From Parastagonospora avenae f. sp. tritici 18332-5 (Eukaryota; Ascomycota; Dothideomycetes; Pleosporales; Phaeosphaeriaceae), in the NCBI GenBank assembly GCA_022559985.1, contig JAFJTR010000001.1, positions 1,116,001-1,180,000 on the forward strand: a DNA stretch of 64,000 bases. The letters are read 5' to 3'. The position numbers and the translations under genes were made by a program. The notes under the pieces were generated by a model. It saw nothing but the letters and a program-made list of their open reading frames with translations, was not told the origin of the DNA and made no database searches. Positions 1 through 12,591 of the stretch are shown here, piece after piece (position 1 is the first letter of the stretch; the number at the start of each line of letters is the position of its first letter).

Positions 1-992
1 TAAGCACCTGTATGCCGTGCAATGCAGCGGCTCTTACGTGCTCGACAGACTGCGCATCTGCATTGCAAACTAGTACCTAATGCATGGAGGGGGAGCACTT
101 CATCACAGATCAGCAAGAGGTATAGATGACTTACGCACGCGACACTCGGACACGGATTGCATCGGGCACCCGTCTCAGACGCGGATTGCGTGGCATTAGT
201 AGATGCCCCACAACGTTTCCGTAGGCTCACTGTTTCACAAAGATGTGGGGTCGAAATTCAATCGGATACATGAGCATGGAGTTCGTGCCTCATTCATACG
301 GAATTGCGTGCCCACGGAATTGGAACAAGACTACCGAACACTGTGTTTGGGTCTCTTTAGGTTCGCTTGGTAAGGCAAATTATGCCGAGGCCATGCAGGG
401 TAAGGACCTTGCTAGTCGATGTCTATCGGGTATGTGCCATCTGTACTACGCGATAACGGCGGGTATGTGTCCCTTTACTCACTGCAGGTAGGCATTGGGA
501 TAGAATTTCACGTGTCTTGCCATCATCACTCCTGATCTCCTTCAGACACGATGCACATAGGTCCCTCACTAAAAATGTTCCAGCTGAGAAGGGCCAGTTC
601 GGCTGCAGATGAGCCGACGCAACAGGACTATAATGATGCACGACGAGTCGCTACACTCATATCATACCCCTCTGCCAGCAGTTGCTCGTTGGGGAACAGA
701 GCAGTCTCCCAAGTGAGTTTGATGCCGCGTGACCAGCATATCGTTTTCGCATCGTGTAAAAATAGCAATAGCAATTACTGTACTCGGATTTTCGCTGTTC
801 CAAGAGCACACCTTTATGAAAACCTGAGGGTGTCAGGAAGCGGCATTGGCATGGTATGAAGACACGCGCCTCAGTTCGTCGACTTCGTATGAATTTTGGC
901 CTGTAAGGCTTTGCTCGTAGGTTTTACGAACATCATGCGTTGCTGCTACACCTGCATCAGCAAAATGCCCTCTAAGTCTGTCGCGTTGGCTT
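1..992. other. Left edge, no supported gene
   Basis: Open frames here are short (at most about 100 codons) and show no recognisable domain. The stretch lies 3' of the minus-strand zinc-cluster regulator and probably contains its 3' UTR. I see no repeat, tRNA or other feature in it. Confidence 0.5.
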
Positions 993-3507
993 TTACCTTT
1001 GCACGCCACCCATCATCTCGTCCCCCATGCCCGCATCCCACCACCCTTCGTGCCAATTCCTCGCGGTGAAATCACTTTCCAACGCCCGCACGAACCCTAT
1101 CGGCTGCGCCCCGTCCTCAAAATTGAACGACGGAAATTCGGGAAATGGTGGGAAAGCAGACATGTCGAACTCTGGCATACTGTCTGCCGTTTCTCCGACC
1201 GCAAAATTGCCATCCTTTGCCCTACGTCGCTCGTTCTGAAATGATCGAGTGACTTGGTTGAGAGCATTGATGGTCGCAGCGAATGGAGAGAAGTCGGTAC
1301 GTTTGGCAGATGCCTCGTTCATGGTTTCGCCAATGGCTTCAAGTAGTTGGACGTCTTGTTCGCAGTCCGAGGGGTCGCCACAGGCGAGGATGTTCTCGTA
1401 AAGAGCGAAAACGGCGCAAAAGGGGTAGAAGCTTATGAAGCTGCCATGGTATGTCAGTATATTTCAAAGCTTTGCACAGTTTCACTTACTGTATGCACAC
1501 TGATTGAGCTTCTCCTGGAGGTGCAGAATCGACAGAGAAGTCGAGAGTAATTCGCACAACTTTTCGGGCTGCTTCAAGAGTAACTGCATCAACGGGACTT
1601 CCTGGTCGCCGTACTAGCCGTCGAACACCAATGATAATGGCATAAATCGTCATGACGTGATCAGCAAAGAGGAAGCGCTGGTCCTGCGACTTATCCTCCT
1701 TCATTGTTGTTTCCAAGTTCCACTCATCATTCAAGCCACGCATCTGGTCGCAATATGTATCCACTTTCCGTCGGATTTCTTCGTCTTCGTCAAGATTTTT
1801 GCAATCATCAATCTCATTGAGGATCTCTGCTGTCAATAATGTGTATCTGATCCACACCACCGATACTGTGACTGTAGATGGTAGATAAAGTTAGCTTGCG
1901 CCCGGATTTCTGTGTGTAAATGGCGCTGCATACCCTGGTAGACGGAAGGATGTAAATTGTGGGTACGGAGCACATGAGGTGGGCGAACTCTGCGCGGAAC
2001 CCATCGAACCTGCAATTGTCGTCAGTATACGAGATCACACTTGTTCCGCGGCTCGACTGATGATAATGTGAAGCACTTGAGGTAACTGTATGCGGTGCTG
2101 ACATCTGCTGTGACATAAACCATGAGCGCACTTACCACAGTAGGTTTCCCGTAGAAGAGTCGAAACAACATGTCTGTCGATAAGACATGCCAGTACAAAT
2201 ATCGAGCGCCCTCTTTCTTTTCCTCCTCTTCAAAAGTTCTCGCAGGTACAAGGTCCACTTGATCGATTTTTCTGGTCTTGACATAATGACATGATTTACA
2301 ATGAAACTTCCATGAAAGCTGGTAGTCGTGGTTGCTGGTTGCTGTCCAAGCTGTCAATGCAGCTGTATGACCATCCATTTCAGTGACTATATTGCTCTCA
2401 AGCCATGCTGGGACAGCTTCGAGTATTTTGAGATACATACCCTGGGCTTGTGCATCTCCGAGACCCCGGATCTGGTTAAGGCCAAAGTACAAAGCATTGT
2501 AGTACATGACATACATGCCTGGTTCGATGTTAATATATGGCGAATTGATAATGTCTGGCAAGACCCGGAGTAGTTCGAGATCAATGGAGGTGGTGAAAAT
2601 GTCAGGTACGATCATTTGGTCCAAAAGGTCAATGAATACCTCGACACATGCTTTGGCTTCTTCGACAGAGAGGTTCAAATCAACCTTACAGGCGTCTGTA
2701 CGTATTCGGAGCTTGCCAAGCTCGTTGAGAGCGTCGTTGAGCGATAGCATCGCATCGTCTATCTGCAGTGTTGGCGTGCTCACAGGGGTAGCATGGCTCT
2801 GGAAAGTTCGCCTAACGTCGGATGCCGCACGATATATCCATGCTGTATTTTGTCAGTATCCACACATCATATATAGAATGATATTTTTAATCAATCCACA
2901 GTTTTTAGTCGCCGAGCTGATGTTTGAAGCATGCACTTACATTCTTGACCATCGCCGGTCATTATAGAAACCTTCGGTGACGGTACTGACTCTATGCTAG
3001 TAGTCCTTTCCGAAGGACTTTCGGTCTCCGATCTAGGGACAGTCATAGGTCTGCCGGTTCATTTAATTAGCAGTAGCCTTTGAAATGAAGGATGCCGCAT
3101 ACTCACGGCGAGGTTTCAGAACCAGCATGGCTGATCTGTTTTTCCAGCTGTTCCAGTCGCTGGCTCAAGTGGTGTACAGCTACTCGCTGTTGTGCTACTC
3201 GCGGTCGTTGGCGTCTTTCAACATATAGACATTCTGTCTTTGCAGTTATGCACTGATGACAGACCGGCTCTCCTCTATCGCATTTGACCTGACTTGTCAG
3301 TGATCTATACATGGATAGTTGAACATGCAGAGCGAATTTTGATCTATCATACACCATGTGTTCATGAAGAGATTGCCATAGAATGAAGACCAATCAGCCA
3401 TGCGTCGGGTGCCGGTACCTTCTTCCGCTTGCAGCGCTGACACTGGTAAAGAGATTAGCGGTGCTTTGCCAAGTGTAGATTGGTCAATTTACCGCAAGCT
3501 TAGCCAT
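993..3507 (-). CDS. Zn(II)2Cys6 fungal transcription factor
   Basis: Nuclear DNA-binding regulator of the Gal4-type binuclear zinc-cluster class. The six-cysteine motif is assembled across introns: exon 1 codes only MAKLA (3507-3493), exon 2 is 24 nt (3442-3419) and codes CQRCKRKK, and exon 3 starts at 3288 with VKCDRGEPVCHQC. A short heptad-like helix (HHLSQRLEQLEKQI) follows, as is usual for a dimerisation element. The middle and C-terminal exons resemble the fungal-specific regulatory domain, including FYPFCAVFALYENIL near 1400-1440. The stop is the TAA at 995-993. Seven or more introns are needed, and the junctions between about 2140 and 1850 are uncertain. The gene diverges from the PDR transporter, with 982 bp between start codons, which suggests it may regulate that transporter. 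This is inference. The ligand and target are unknown. Confidence 0.88.
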
Positions 3508-4489
3508 CTTAATAGCTTGTGAGATTGCAATTCGATCCTTTCCTCAAACAAACAAGCACGGTTACTGGATGTCGGAATGCCGAGTAGAGCGAAGACCGGA
3601 AAACAGGTGGCCGAAGCTGCGCAAGTACTGACCGCACAGCAATGGTGGAGAAGTACAAGAGGGCTTTGCGTGGACAACAGGAGCCTGGGCAAGCCGACAA
3701 AAAACGCGAAACAACGTGAAATTAGTGGGTGGAAGAGCAGTTTCGAGGAGGTCGCGGATGTCAGAATGTCCGAATGTCCGGGCGCGGCCTCGAAAGTTTG
3801 GTAAGCCACTTGCACAGCCACCAGGATTGCGACATTGCACTCTTAAAGCTACACATCGTCGGCGCAACTTTTGCGAATCGATATTGGAAATCGTGTGCTT
3901 CTCTCCAAAGATCATTCGATCTTTCAGGGTTCGATCGCCAGTTGGTGTCTCAACACGATTCGGATCCCGAGAGCACACTTACTCCAACTCGCCGTGGCGT
4001 GCAAAGACAGCCAACGAGATTGGCGTCTGACCACTTCGCGCGAAGGAAGCTGACAGATAAATCTCATCATCATAGAAATGGTTCAGATGTGCAGGCGTAC
4101 GAAGTTGATGCCGTACCAAGACCTTCTTATGGGGCTCTTCGTGCTTGGCTCCGGACATTCGTATGCCCGCGGTCGCGTAGCTTCCCGAGAGCAGCTCTTA
4201 CAGGACGTCAAATACCAAAAGGACCGAAACACAACAACAGCATCGCACCACATCTAAGGTCCAAACACGTTGGAGACGACGTTATTTGTCATTTACAAAG
4301 ATCGAAAACAGCACGTGCGTCTCATATGCTCCGAACATTTGAGTACGACCCTAGTCTTTACTAGCCACTACGTTTTTAGTTGCCTTCTCCAATCATCCGT
4401 CCATCCTCAAACATAGCGTGCCCGTTGCTGCTAAGCCGGTACCCCAGCTGCAAGGCCACCAGGATTGCGGCCCCATAGGTTCATGCAGC
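3508..4489. promoter_or_regulatory. Shared divergent promoter of regulator and PDR transporter
   Basis: This 982-bp spacer separates the start codons of the divergent zinc-cluster gene and the ABC transporter. It holds two related sites. GGATGTCGGAATGCCG at 3567-3582 contains CGG-N4-CCG. At 3756-3780 the same core, GGATGTCAGAATG, recurs and continues as tandem GAATGTCC. Zinc-cluster factors usually bind paired CGG/CCG triplets, so these are candidate operators. A 211-codon frame across this interval has no family features and I treat it as non-coding. Confidence 0.45.
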
Positions 4490-7400
4490 ATGTCTGCCAC
4501 GAAGGGAATGGAGGAGAAGACTATTCCTGACATTGGCTTGGCCGTTAGGCACAACAATGTTGATTCGAGCTCCAGCTCTATTGGTGGTCCTGATGACTAC
4601 AAGTCCACAGAGCAGCATGGCCACGCAGTTCAAGATCTGGTCCGCAAGTTTACCTCACAATCAGAACAGCAAAATCTTGGTTCACCATTTGATGCACCAG
4701 ATGGCGGCGTTTTAGATCCAAATAGCGATCAGTTTCGGGCAAAGAGCTGGGCTAGAGCATTCCACGACTTACGATTTGGTGGCGAAGAAGCACTTCCACG
4801 TGTAGCAGGCGTTGCTTTCAAGAACCTGAACGTATGGGGCAAGGGGTCTCCGACCGATTTTCAGTCGACCGTTGGGAACAAGATTCTCAAATTGCCCTCG
4901 TTATTTGGCCGAGGTACCCAGAAGATTGAGATCTTGCGCAATCTCGATGGTCTGCTACTTCCCGGAGAGCAGCTTTGCGTTCTTGGTCCACCAGGGTCAG
5001 TGCCCTTCTGTGTGTAGCATTTTACTTGCTGATAACTGATTAGATCTGGGTGCTCGACATTATTGAAAACGATTGCTGGGGAGACGCATGGTTTCAGAGT
5101 CAGTCCCGAATCTTATATGAACTACCAAGGTATCACCGCCAACGCTATGAACACCTCTTTTCGAGGCGAAGCCATCTACACTGCGGAAGTGGACGCACAC
5201 TTCCCTCAGTTGAGTGTGGGAGACACACTGTATTTTGCTGCGTTAGCTCGAGCTCCTCGCCAGATCCCTGGTGGTATCAGTCGAAGTCGCTATGCTGAGC
5301 ACTTGCGTGACGTAAGTAGTCAGTCTTCCTTTCCCGGTTTCGGCGCTAAACTTACAGGTGATCATGGCGATGTTTGGTGTGAGCCACACAGTCAACACCA
5401 AAGTAGGCAATGACTTTGTCCGTGGTGTCAGTGGGGGCGAGCGCAAACGAGTGACGATTGCTGAAGCTACACTTAGCTTTGCACCGTTGCAATGCTGGGA
5501 CAATTCGACACGAGGTCTTGATTCGGCAAATGCAGTCGAGTTCTGCAAGACTTTGCGTACTCAATGCGATGTATTCGATGCTACTGCTTGTGTTGCGATC
5601 TATCAGAGCCCTCAGGCGGCGTACGATGTCAGTAACTCGCGACATCAAACGCATTGGCGATGAATTTTTGACTACTGCTAATACGGCACAGCTTTTTGAC
5701 AAGGTCACCGTTCTGTATGAGGGCAGGCAGATATTCTTTGGACTTGCGAAAGACGCACGCAGCTACTTTGAGCGTCTCGGTTTTGAATGTCCAGCATCGC
5801 AGACTACAGTAAGAATGGGTCGCTTGTGTACGCATGTCGCAATGTACTGACTACTGACAGCCTGACTTCTTGACTTCTATGACTTCGCCGTCAGAACGTC
5901 GTATCCGAAGCGGCTGTGAGAATACAACTCCGCGCACTTCAGATGATTTTGCGCGCTGCTGGAAAGCAAGTCCAGAGAGACATAAATTGCTCCATGAAAT
6001 TGATCAATACGACAAGGATTATCCGCTTGATGGTCCTGACCATGAGCACTTCGCCCACGCCCGGAATCTTGAAAAGTCGCGCCATCAACGAAAGAAGTCA
6101 CCATACACTCTATCGTACTGGGGTCAAATCAAACTCTGCATGTGGCGCGAGGTACAGCGGATTAAGAACGATCCAAGTGTACCATTGACCATGATTACAG
6201 TCAATTTCTTCGAAGCTCTGATCATTGCCAGTATATTCTACAATCTGTCGGCATCCACTGCGTCGTTCTTCTCACGTGGAGGTGTCCTTTTCATGATGGT
6301 CAGTATTTTTTCATTCACGCTGCTACTGAACGATCTTCTGTATCTCCCCCTGATCGGGCTAACTGGTATAACAGGTTCTTCTCAATGCATTTGGTAGTAT
6401 CTTGGAGATTATGTCCCTGTATGCGAAGCGGACAATCGTTGAAAAGGTAGGAATCACATACACCACATTAACGCACCACCTACTGACTGAACACTAGCAC
6501 AACCGCTATGCTTTATACCATCCAAGCGCTGAAGCCGTGTCTTCGATGATTGTGGATCTGCCTTACAAAGTCACCAACTCCTTCGTCGTCAACTCCACGC
6601 TGTATTGTGAGTAAACCTACAATAAATTGTTACACTTGACTGATAGTGTTTTTTTGTAGTTATGGCCAATCTTCGTCGCGAGCCGGGCCCGTTCTTCTTC
6701 TTTATGCTCGTCGCATTCACAATGACACTGGCCATGAGCATGTTCTTCCGGCTATTTGCGTCGATGACAAAGACTATCGAGCAAGCGCTAGCTCCAAGCT
6801 CAATCATTCTTCTTCTACTTGTCATGTACACAGGCTTCGCAATACCTGTTCAGTATATGCGAGGGTAAGTGCCTTGACGATTAGCCAAGTTTGTACAAAT
6901 AGCGCTAACAATTATAGATGGGCAAGCTGGCTCAGGTGGCTCAATCCAGTATCGTACGGTTTCGAAAGTGTTATGGTGAACGAGTTCAACGACCGCCCAT
7001 TCGAATGCTCTACTTTTGTTCCGAGTGGCCCATCTTACGAGAATATTGCCCCAGGACAGAGAGTATGTGCCGTCCAAGGGTCGCAGCCCGGCGCAGATTA
7101 CGTCAGCGGCACCAACTACGTCGAGACCGCTTTCCAATACTCTTACGGAAACCGATGGAGGAACTATGGCATCATTGTCGTCATGACTGCTGCGCTGCTC
7201 GTTGCTCACCTGGTTATGAGTGAGCTGGTCGCATCTGAGCGATCGAAAGGCGAAGTCCTAGTCTTTCGAAGAAACAAGATGAAAGCAAATGACAAGTCTA
7301 CAACAGCTGATGAAGAATCCGGTCATGCTTCAGCTCATGTTGGCGAGAAGTTTAACGGTGGCGATTCAACCGACCAAAACGTACAGAAACAGGTATCAAT

Positions 7401-9486
7401 TTTCCACTGGGAAAAGGTATGCTACGACATCCAAATCAAAGGCGAGACACGCAAGATTCTGGACGATGTTGATGGGTGGATCAAACCCGGGACTCTTACA
7501 GCCTTGATGGTAAGTTACAAGAACACCGGCAGTGGAGTCATGAAGTCTGACACAACCAGGGAGTCTCCGGTGCAGGCAAAACCACCCTGCTCGATGTCCT
7601 AGCAAGTCGCACTACCATGGGAGTGATCTCTGGAAAAATGCTGGTAGACGGACGTGAACGCGACGAGTCTTTCCAGCGCAAGACAGGCTACGTCATGCAA
7701 CAAGATATCCATTTGGAGACTTCGACGGTGCGAGAAGCACTCGAGTTCTCGGCAATATTAAGACAACCGCCCGAGTACAAACATGCGGAAAGACTCGCTT
7801 ATGTTGACCACGTCATCAATTTGTTAGATATGGAACAGTACGCTGACGCCGTTGTTGGTGTACCTGGATCCGGGCTGAATGTAGAGCGTGAGTATCGACA
7901 GTGGCATATTTTTAGAATCTGAAGACTAACGGAATCAGAACGCAAGCGCCTGACTATCGGCGTCGAGCTTGCGGCGCGCCCTAAGCTCCTGCTCTTCCTC
8001 GACGAACCTACGTCCGGTCTCGACAGCCAGACTTCGTGGTCTATCTGCGATCTGATGGAGAAGCTGACACGCAATGGACAGGCTATCCTTTGCACAGTCC
8101 ATCAACCATCATCCCTACTTTTTCAGCGATTCGATCGGCTTCTTCTGCTCGCCAAAGGCGGCCGTACAGTCTATTTCGGGGACATCGGCCGTAACTCAAA
8201 GGTACTTCTTGACTATTTTGCTCGCAACGGGGCACCAGAGTGCTCTTCTGGCACGAACCCGGCTGAATACATGCTCGAAGCTATTGGCGCAGCACCTGGT
8301 GCTCACACTTCCATCAATTGGCCTGCAGTGTGGAAAGAAAGCACAGAATATCAGCACGTGCAGGAGGAGCTCACGAAGCTACGGGATCTTTCCAGCCAGC
8401 CTTCGGCTGTAGTAGACTCTGCCGATGGCACTCACCAAGCCTTCGCAGCACCCTTCATGACCCAGCTCGGAGTTGTCGCTCTTCGTTGCGCTCAACAGTA
8501 CTGGCGAACGCCATCGTACATCTACTCGAAAGCAGTCCTCACGGTCGGCAGCTCTATGCTGATCGGGTTCTCGTTCTTCAAAGGCGATAATTCCATTCAA
8601 GGACTTCAAAACCAAATGTTCGGTGTCTTCATCTTCCTCTTCGTTGTCATACAGCTTTTGTACCAGATCATGCCTCTTTTTATCACTCAGCGGACACTCT
8701 ACGAAGCCCGTGAGCGTCAATCGAAGACATATGCATGGCAGGCTTTTGTACTCTCCAATATTGGCATTGAAATGGCCTGGAACGCTGTAAGTTATTATCA
8801 AGCCTACTTGTGATGACCCAACTAACATTGAACTTCAGTTCATGGCCATCTTTTGCTTTCTTGTCTGGTATTATCCTGTCGGTCTTTACCGCAATGCCGA
8901 ATGGACTGATGCTGTTCACATTCGCGGCTTCCATACGCTGCTGATTATATTGGTCACGTTTCTCTTCGCCAGCTCGCTTGCACACATGCTCATTGCAGGC
9001 GCACCGAACGAAGAAATCGCAGGCGCCATTGCAACTTTACTAGGCATCATGTTGTACGCTTTCTGTGGTATCCTGGTGGGTCCCAATGACCTTCCTCGCT
9101 TCTGGATCTTTATGTACCGCGTCAATCCTTTTACATATCTCGTTTCCAGTTTTATGGCGACCACTCTTGGGCAAGCACCCGCTTACTGCGATCCTACTGA
9201 GTTTCAAAGGTTCTTTACACCTCAGAGCCAGTCTTGTGGAGAGTATATGCGCGAGTACATTTCGACTGCCGGTGGCTTCCTACGCGATCCTCAGGCCACC
9301 GGCGAATGCCACTATTGCCAGATGGACAATACCGACCAGTTCTTGCAACGCATCAATGCAGACTGGGGTAATCGCTGGAGGGATTTCGGAATACTTTGGG
9401 TTTACGTTGCTTTCAACGTCGCAGCCGCGGTGTTCTTCTATTGGGCTTTCCGTGTCCCGAAGAATAAGAAGGTGAAGAAGGCATAG
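4490..9486 (+). CDS. PDR-type ABC transporter (ABC-G full transporter)
   Basis: Plasma-membrane ATP-driven efflux pump of the fungal pleiotropic drug resistance family, with (NBD-TMD)2 order. It has about 11 short introns and an estimated 1,450-1,480 residues, a normal length. NBD1 has [13 protein letters not shown] (Walker A with the family's Cys, split by an intron near 4996-5043), the signature [14 protein letters not shown], and [16 protein letters not shown]2 has [15 protein letters not shown], the degenerate signature LNVEQRKRLTIG and [14 protein letters not shown]. This lopsided pair of ATP sites is typical of PDR pumps. Two membrane blocks lie at roughly 6150-7230 and 8460-9470. The C-terminus is lysine-rich (NKKVKKA). 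The start is ATG 4490 (MSATKGMEE). An earlier in-frame start at 4418 would be GTG and is rejected. Substrates cannot be told from sequence. Azoles and other xenobiotics are usual for the family. Confidence 0.93.
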
Positions 9487-9767
9487 ACTCCACGAGTCAT
9501 CGTCACAGTCTCTCGCAAGTCGACCTCGGTTCATTCATGCGATAGAATTTTTCCTACTTACACGGCGGTCATAGATTTTGGTGTTTCCGCGGAAGACCGT
9601 CGCATCCCTAGAATGTTTTAAGTAATAGCGTCGCGCCGGAGTACGTCGGCAGGGTCCAGGCATGATGCAATAGTAGGCTACTTCTAGCAACGTCATGATA
9701 GTTTAGAGTTCTTAGTAAACATGTAAGTATATTCGCCAGCCCCTGTCGCGTCCAGAATCCGGGGTGC
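9487..9767. other. Spacer between PDR and TDT genes
   Basis: Short same-strand spacer that should hold the 3' end of the PDR transcript and the promoter of the TDT transporter. I see no obvious motif. Confidence 0.4.
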
Positions 9768-11172
9768 ATGGGTTCCTTCAGCCTCATTACGATGTCTTCA
9801 CACGACGGCATTCTCACCGGGCCACAACCGCAACGCGAGCCGAAGTGGTCTATTGCTGTCAAGAATTTCTCGCCACTATGGTAATTGCAACTAACAAATT
9901 CTTGTGAACATCAGACAATAAAAACTGACTATGGGCCTAGGTTCACTATTTCGATGGACACCGGCATCCTCTCCATAATCCTTAATCTGCTTCCCTATCG
10001 CTTCTCTGGCCAGGGAATTTTGTCCACAATTCTTTTCATCTTCAATATCGTCATCTTCGCCATCTTCGCCCTCCTGAGCATTACCCGTGTCTTCACTCAT
10101 CGCCGCCATGTCAGCACCGAAACACTAAACTCCGTCGAAGAATTGTCCTACCTTGGTGCACCACCTACTGCCTACTTAACCCTCGTTGCGCAAGTTACTC
10201 TGACATGCAGCGCGGCTTGGGGTTACCCGTGGACAGTCGTGGCATATGTTCTTTGGTGGATCGGACTTGTCTGGACAGTTACCCTGACGAGCTTCACGGT
10301 CATCACACTGGTGAAACGAAACATCACGCACAATCGCGCATTGTCGCCTGCTATGTTTCTCCCGCTGATCAGCATCATGACACTGGGTACCACGGCGGGA
10401 ATCATCACAAACTACTCCGTAGGCATTAGCCCTTCCATGGCTATACCGGTGATTGTTGTTGGATACATGGCTATCGGTTACGCGTTCTTCCTCAGCTTAT
10501 TGTATTACACGTACATTGCGCATAAGCTTATTGCTGTCGGGGTACCTGCACCAGCGAAAATTCCGGCTGTGGTCATCACAGTGGGGCCAATGGGACAGTT
10601 TGCGACTGCGATACAGGTGTTGAGTACGGCGGCTAGTTCTCGAGGACTTTTTGGGGCGTACAATCAGGGTACATGGTTGAAAAGCAATGCAGCGAGTAGT
10701 GTGAGTGCGGCTGCGACATTGATTGCGTTGTTAGCATTGGGTTTCGCATTCATGTGGATCACTGTGAGTTGGTATATCGTGATCGAATCGATGGTCAAGA
10801 AACAATTGCCATATAGTTTGACGTGGTGGAGTCTGATCTTCCCGATGGGTGAGTTCGCACTCTTTTGTATTCGCCAGATATCATTGCTAACATCGTGTAG
10901 GCGTTTTCACCACAGCGTTGCTGAATCTCAGTATCTCTTTGAACTCAACGGCGTTCCGTGGACTCACCACTGCACTGTTGATCTTCTTGTTCGTCTTATA
11001 CTTTGTGAACTGGGGAGGCACTACATGGCGTATCTGGCAAGGAGTAGCTTTAGGCATACCACAGCAGCGGGAAGAGGAAGATCAGCAGGCAAAAGACAAG
11101 AAAGAGCGTATGGACCGATATATCGTCAGGAACGGAAATATGAACGGGAATGCCAGCAGTAGTAATGTGTAA
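9768..11172 (+). CDS. TDT/SLAC1-family transporter (sulfite or dicarboxylate exporter-like)
   Basis: Polytopic plasma-membrane carrier related to yeast Ssu1 (sulfite efflux) and fission yeast Mae1 (malate uptake). There are three exons: 9768-9880, 9941-10848 and 10901-11172. The first junction rebuilds the conserved opening NFSPLWFTISMDTGILS. About ten hydrophobic segments follow, and the tail is hydrophilic (QQREEEDQQAKDKKERMD). ATG 9768 is the first in frame; 9792 is an alternative start. The length of about 430 residues fits the family. It lies immediately downstream of the PDR pump on the same strand. An exporter role is plausible, but sulfite and dicarboxylate substrates cannot be separated from sequence. 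Confidence 0.87.
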
Positions 11173-11546
11173 TGGCTTAGTAACGCAAATAAACGACGTT
11201 TTTCGCCTATAAAGCAGTCTCACTGCTGTGAGCGTGGAAAATTCATATCCGTGGGGCTCCTTATGTTCAAAGTAGTGCGACTCCTCCTCATAGTTGCGCC
11301 ATGATTACTCATTCATTAAGGTACTGCTAGCCACACTAAATCATGAAGCTTCATAGCACAGGGCATAATTTATACCTTGGAGCATGATGGTAAAGATGGT
11401 CTACACTATGGGCTTAGCTGTCATAGCAGCAGGGAGACCAAGAGGATGAGAGATGCAACATCGGTATTGTCATCAGCAAAGCATGATGAGCTTCACGTCC
11501 TAGAACTTGTCCTCTCACAGAGGCTGAAATTACTGCCCAGCGAAGC
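11173..11546. other. Convergent 3' spacer
   Basis: This lies between the 3' ends of the TDT transporter (plus) and the small cysteine-rich gene (minus). It probably contains both 3' UTRs. I see no other feature. Confidence 0.4.
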
Positions 11547-12014
11547 CTACAACATCGCACCCGCAAAAACCGACACAACCAGCATGCCCAGCGCGCCCAT
11601 ACCCATCTTACTCACACCCTGCACCACCAACCCTGACGCCGCTCCCGTACTCGGATTCGCCCCATCAGTCTTACTAGCACCTCCGCCTGTCTTACTCGGC
11701 GTGCCTGTTGCTGTCTGTGTCTGCTGTCCGTTGCAGAAGATATTGCTCGGCCCTACACCGCCCTCCATGAAGCACTTCTGGAGATCCGCCACGTTCTGTT
11801 GTACCGAGAGGCAGTAGTGACCGCAGTCGCCGTTGAAAGCCTCCACGGGTGCGGATTTGCAGCAATTGGACATGACATCGGTAGTGTTTGAGGGGAGGCC
11901 GCTGATGCTGCCGACAGCGCAGGCTATATCAGCGGTGGGAAAGCGTGTGAAATCGGCGATGGAGCAGGATGAGGAGCTGGCGGAGGGCACGGTGGAGGTT
12001 TGTGTAAGAGACAT
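11547..12014 (-). CDS. Small 8-cysteine protein with GPI-like C-terminus
   Basis: Single-exon, 155 residues. There are eight cysteines in the order CSIADF, DIACAV, NCC, GDC, YC, KC and FC, all within the first 100 residues. An S/T/G-rich linker follows (TQTATGTPSKTGGGASKT), and the tail is hydrophobic (GMGALGMLVVSVFAGAML), resembling a GPI-attachment signal or membrane anchor. The N-terminus (MSLTQTSTVPSASSSS) is not a classical signal peptide, and I found no upstream exon encoding one. The cysteine core resembles a conserved family of uncharacterised small fungal cell-surface proteins. Function is unknown; a wall or surface role is inference. Confidence 0.75.
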   Translation of the reverse strand: MSLTQTSTVPSASSSSCSIADFTRFPTADIACAVGSISGLPSNTTDVMSNCCKSAPVEAFNGDCGHYCLSVQQNVADLQKCFMEGGVGPSNIFCNGQQTQTATGTPSKTGGGASKTDGANPSTGAASGLVVQGVSKMGMGALGMLVVSVFAGAML

Positions 12015-12591
12015 CGTGGTGGCTGTTGCTTTGGCAAGATGTCTTGCGGGAGATTTAGTGAGGTTCGGTAGAAAGCAGGAGGGAGATGTACTTGAATTTC
12101 AGATGCGTTGGCACGCGAACGGTCGTTCAGTGTTACCTGTGAATACTACAATTGTGTTTGTTGCTGTGAGCTGGAGGAGGCCAGTTGACTCAAATGTTAG
12201 TCGTGCAATGATCAGGGAAAGCTCGAGAAACTGCGCCTTCGTATTACTTGCGCACGGTATCCTATAGTTTCAGCAGCTGCCGTTGGCAGCTCGTGGCTGG
12301 TGACGATGGGTGGCTCCACTGTGTTGTTGCCCAGGGGATCGGTCTTGGTCTATTTTTGGGTGCCGAGGACCAGGGTCTCGGAACTTGTGCCAAATCACAT
12401 CATGCTCAAGCTTGACTGCCAAAACTTGATCTGCTCTTAGCAACGCGATGATGGTGATAACACCGCGCGAAACACTTCAGGTCGTTGATGTAAATTGGGG
12501 TACAATGATTGCTCATGGAACCCTTGTTTAATTCATAAACTAATTGTAACGTCAGGTCGTTCCCATCGATGCGATCATCATCTACCGCTTA
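12015..12591. other. Intergenic, no supported gene
   Basis: Promoter of the small cysteine-rich gene and the 3' flank of the GH105 gene, both on the minus strand. No recognisable element was found. Confidence 0.4.

Noticed and set aside
3729..4364. 211-codon plus-strand frame in the regulator/PDR spacer
   Set aside because: Random-looking composition, no domain, and it fills the region needed for two divergent promoters.
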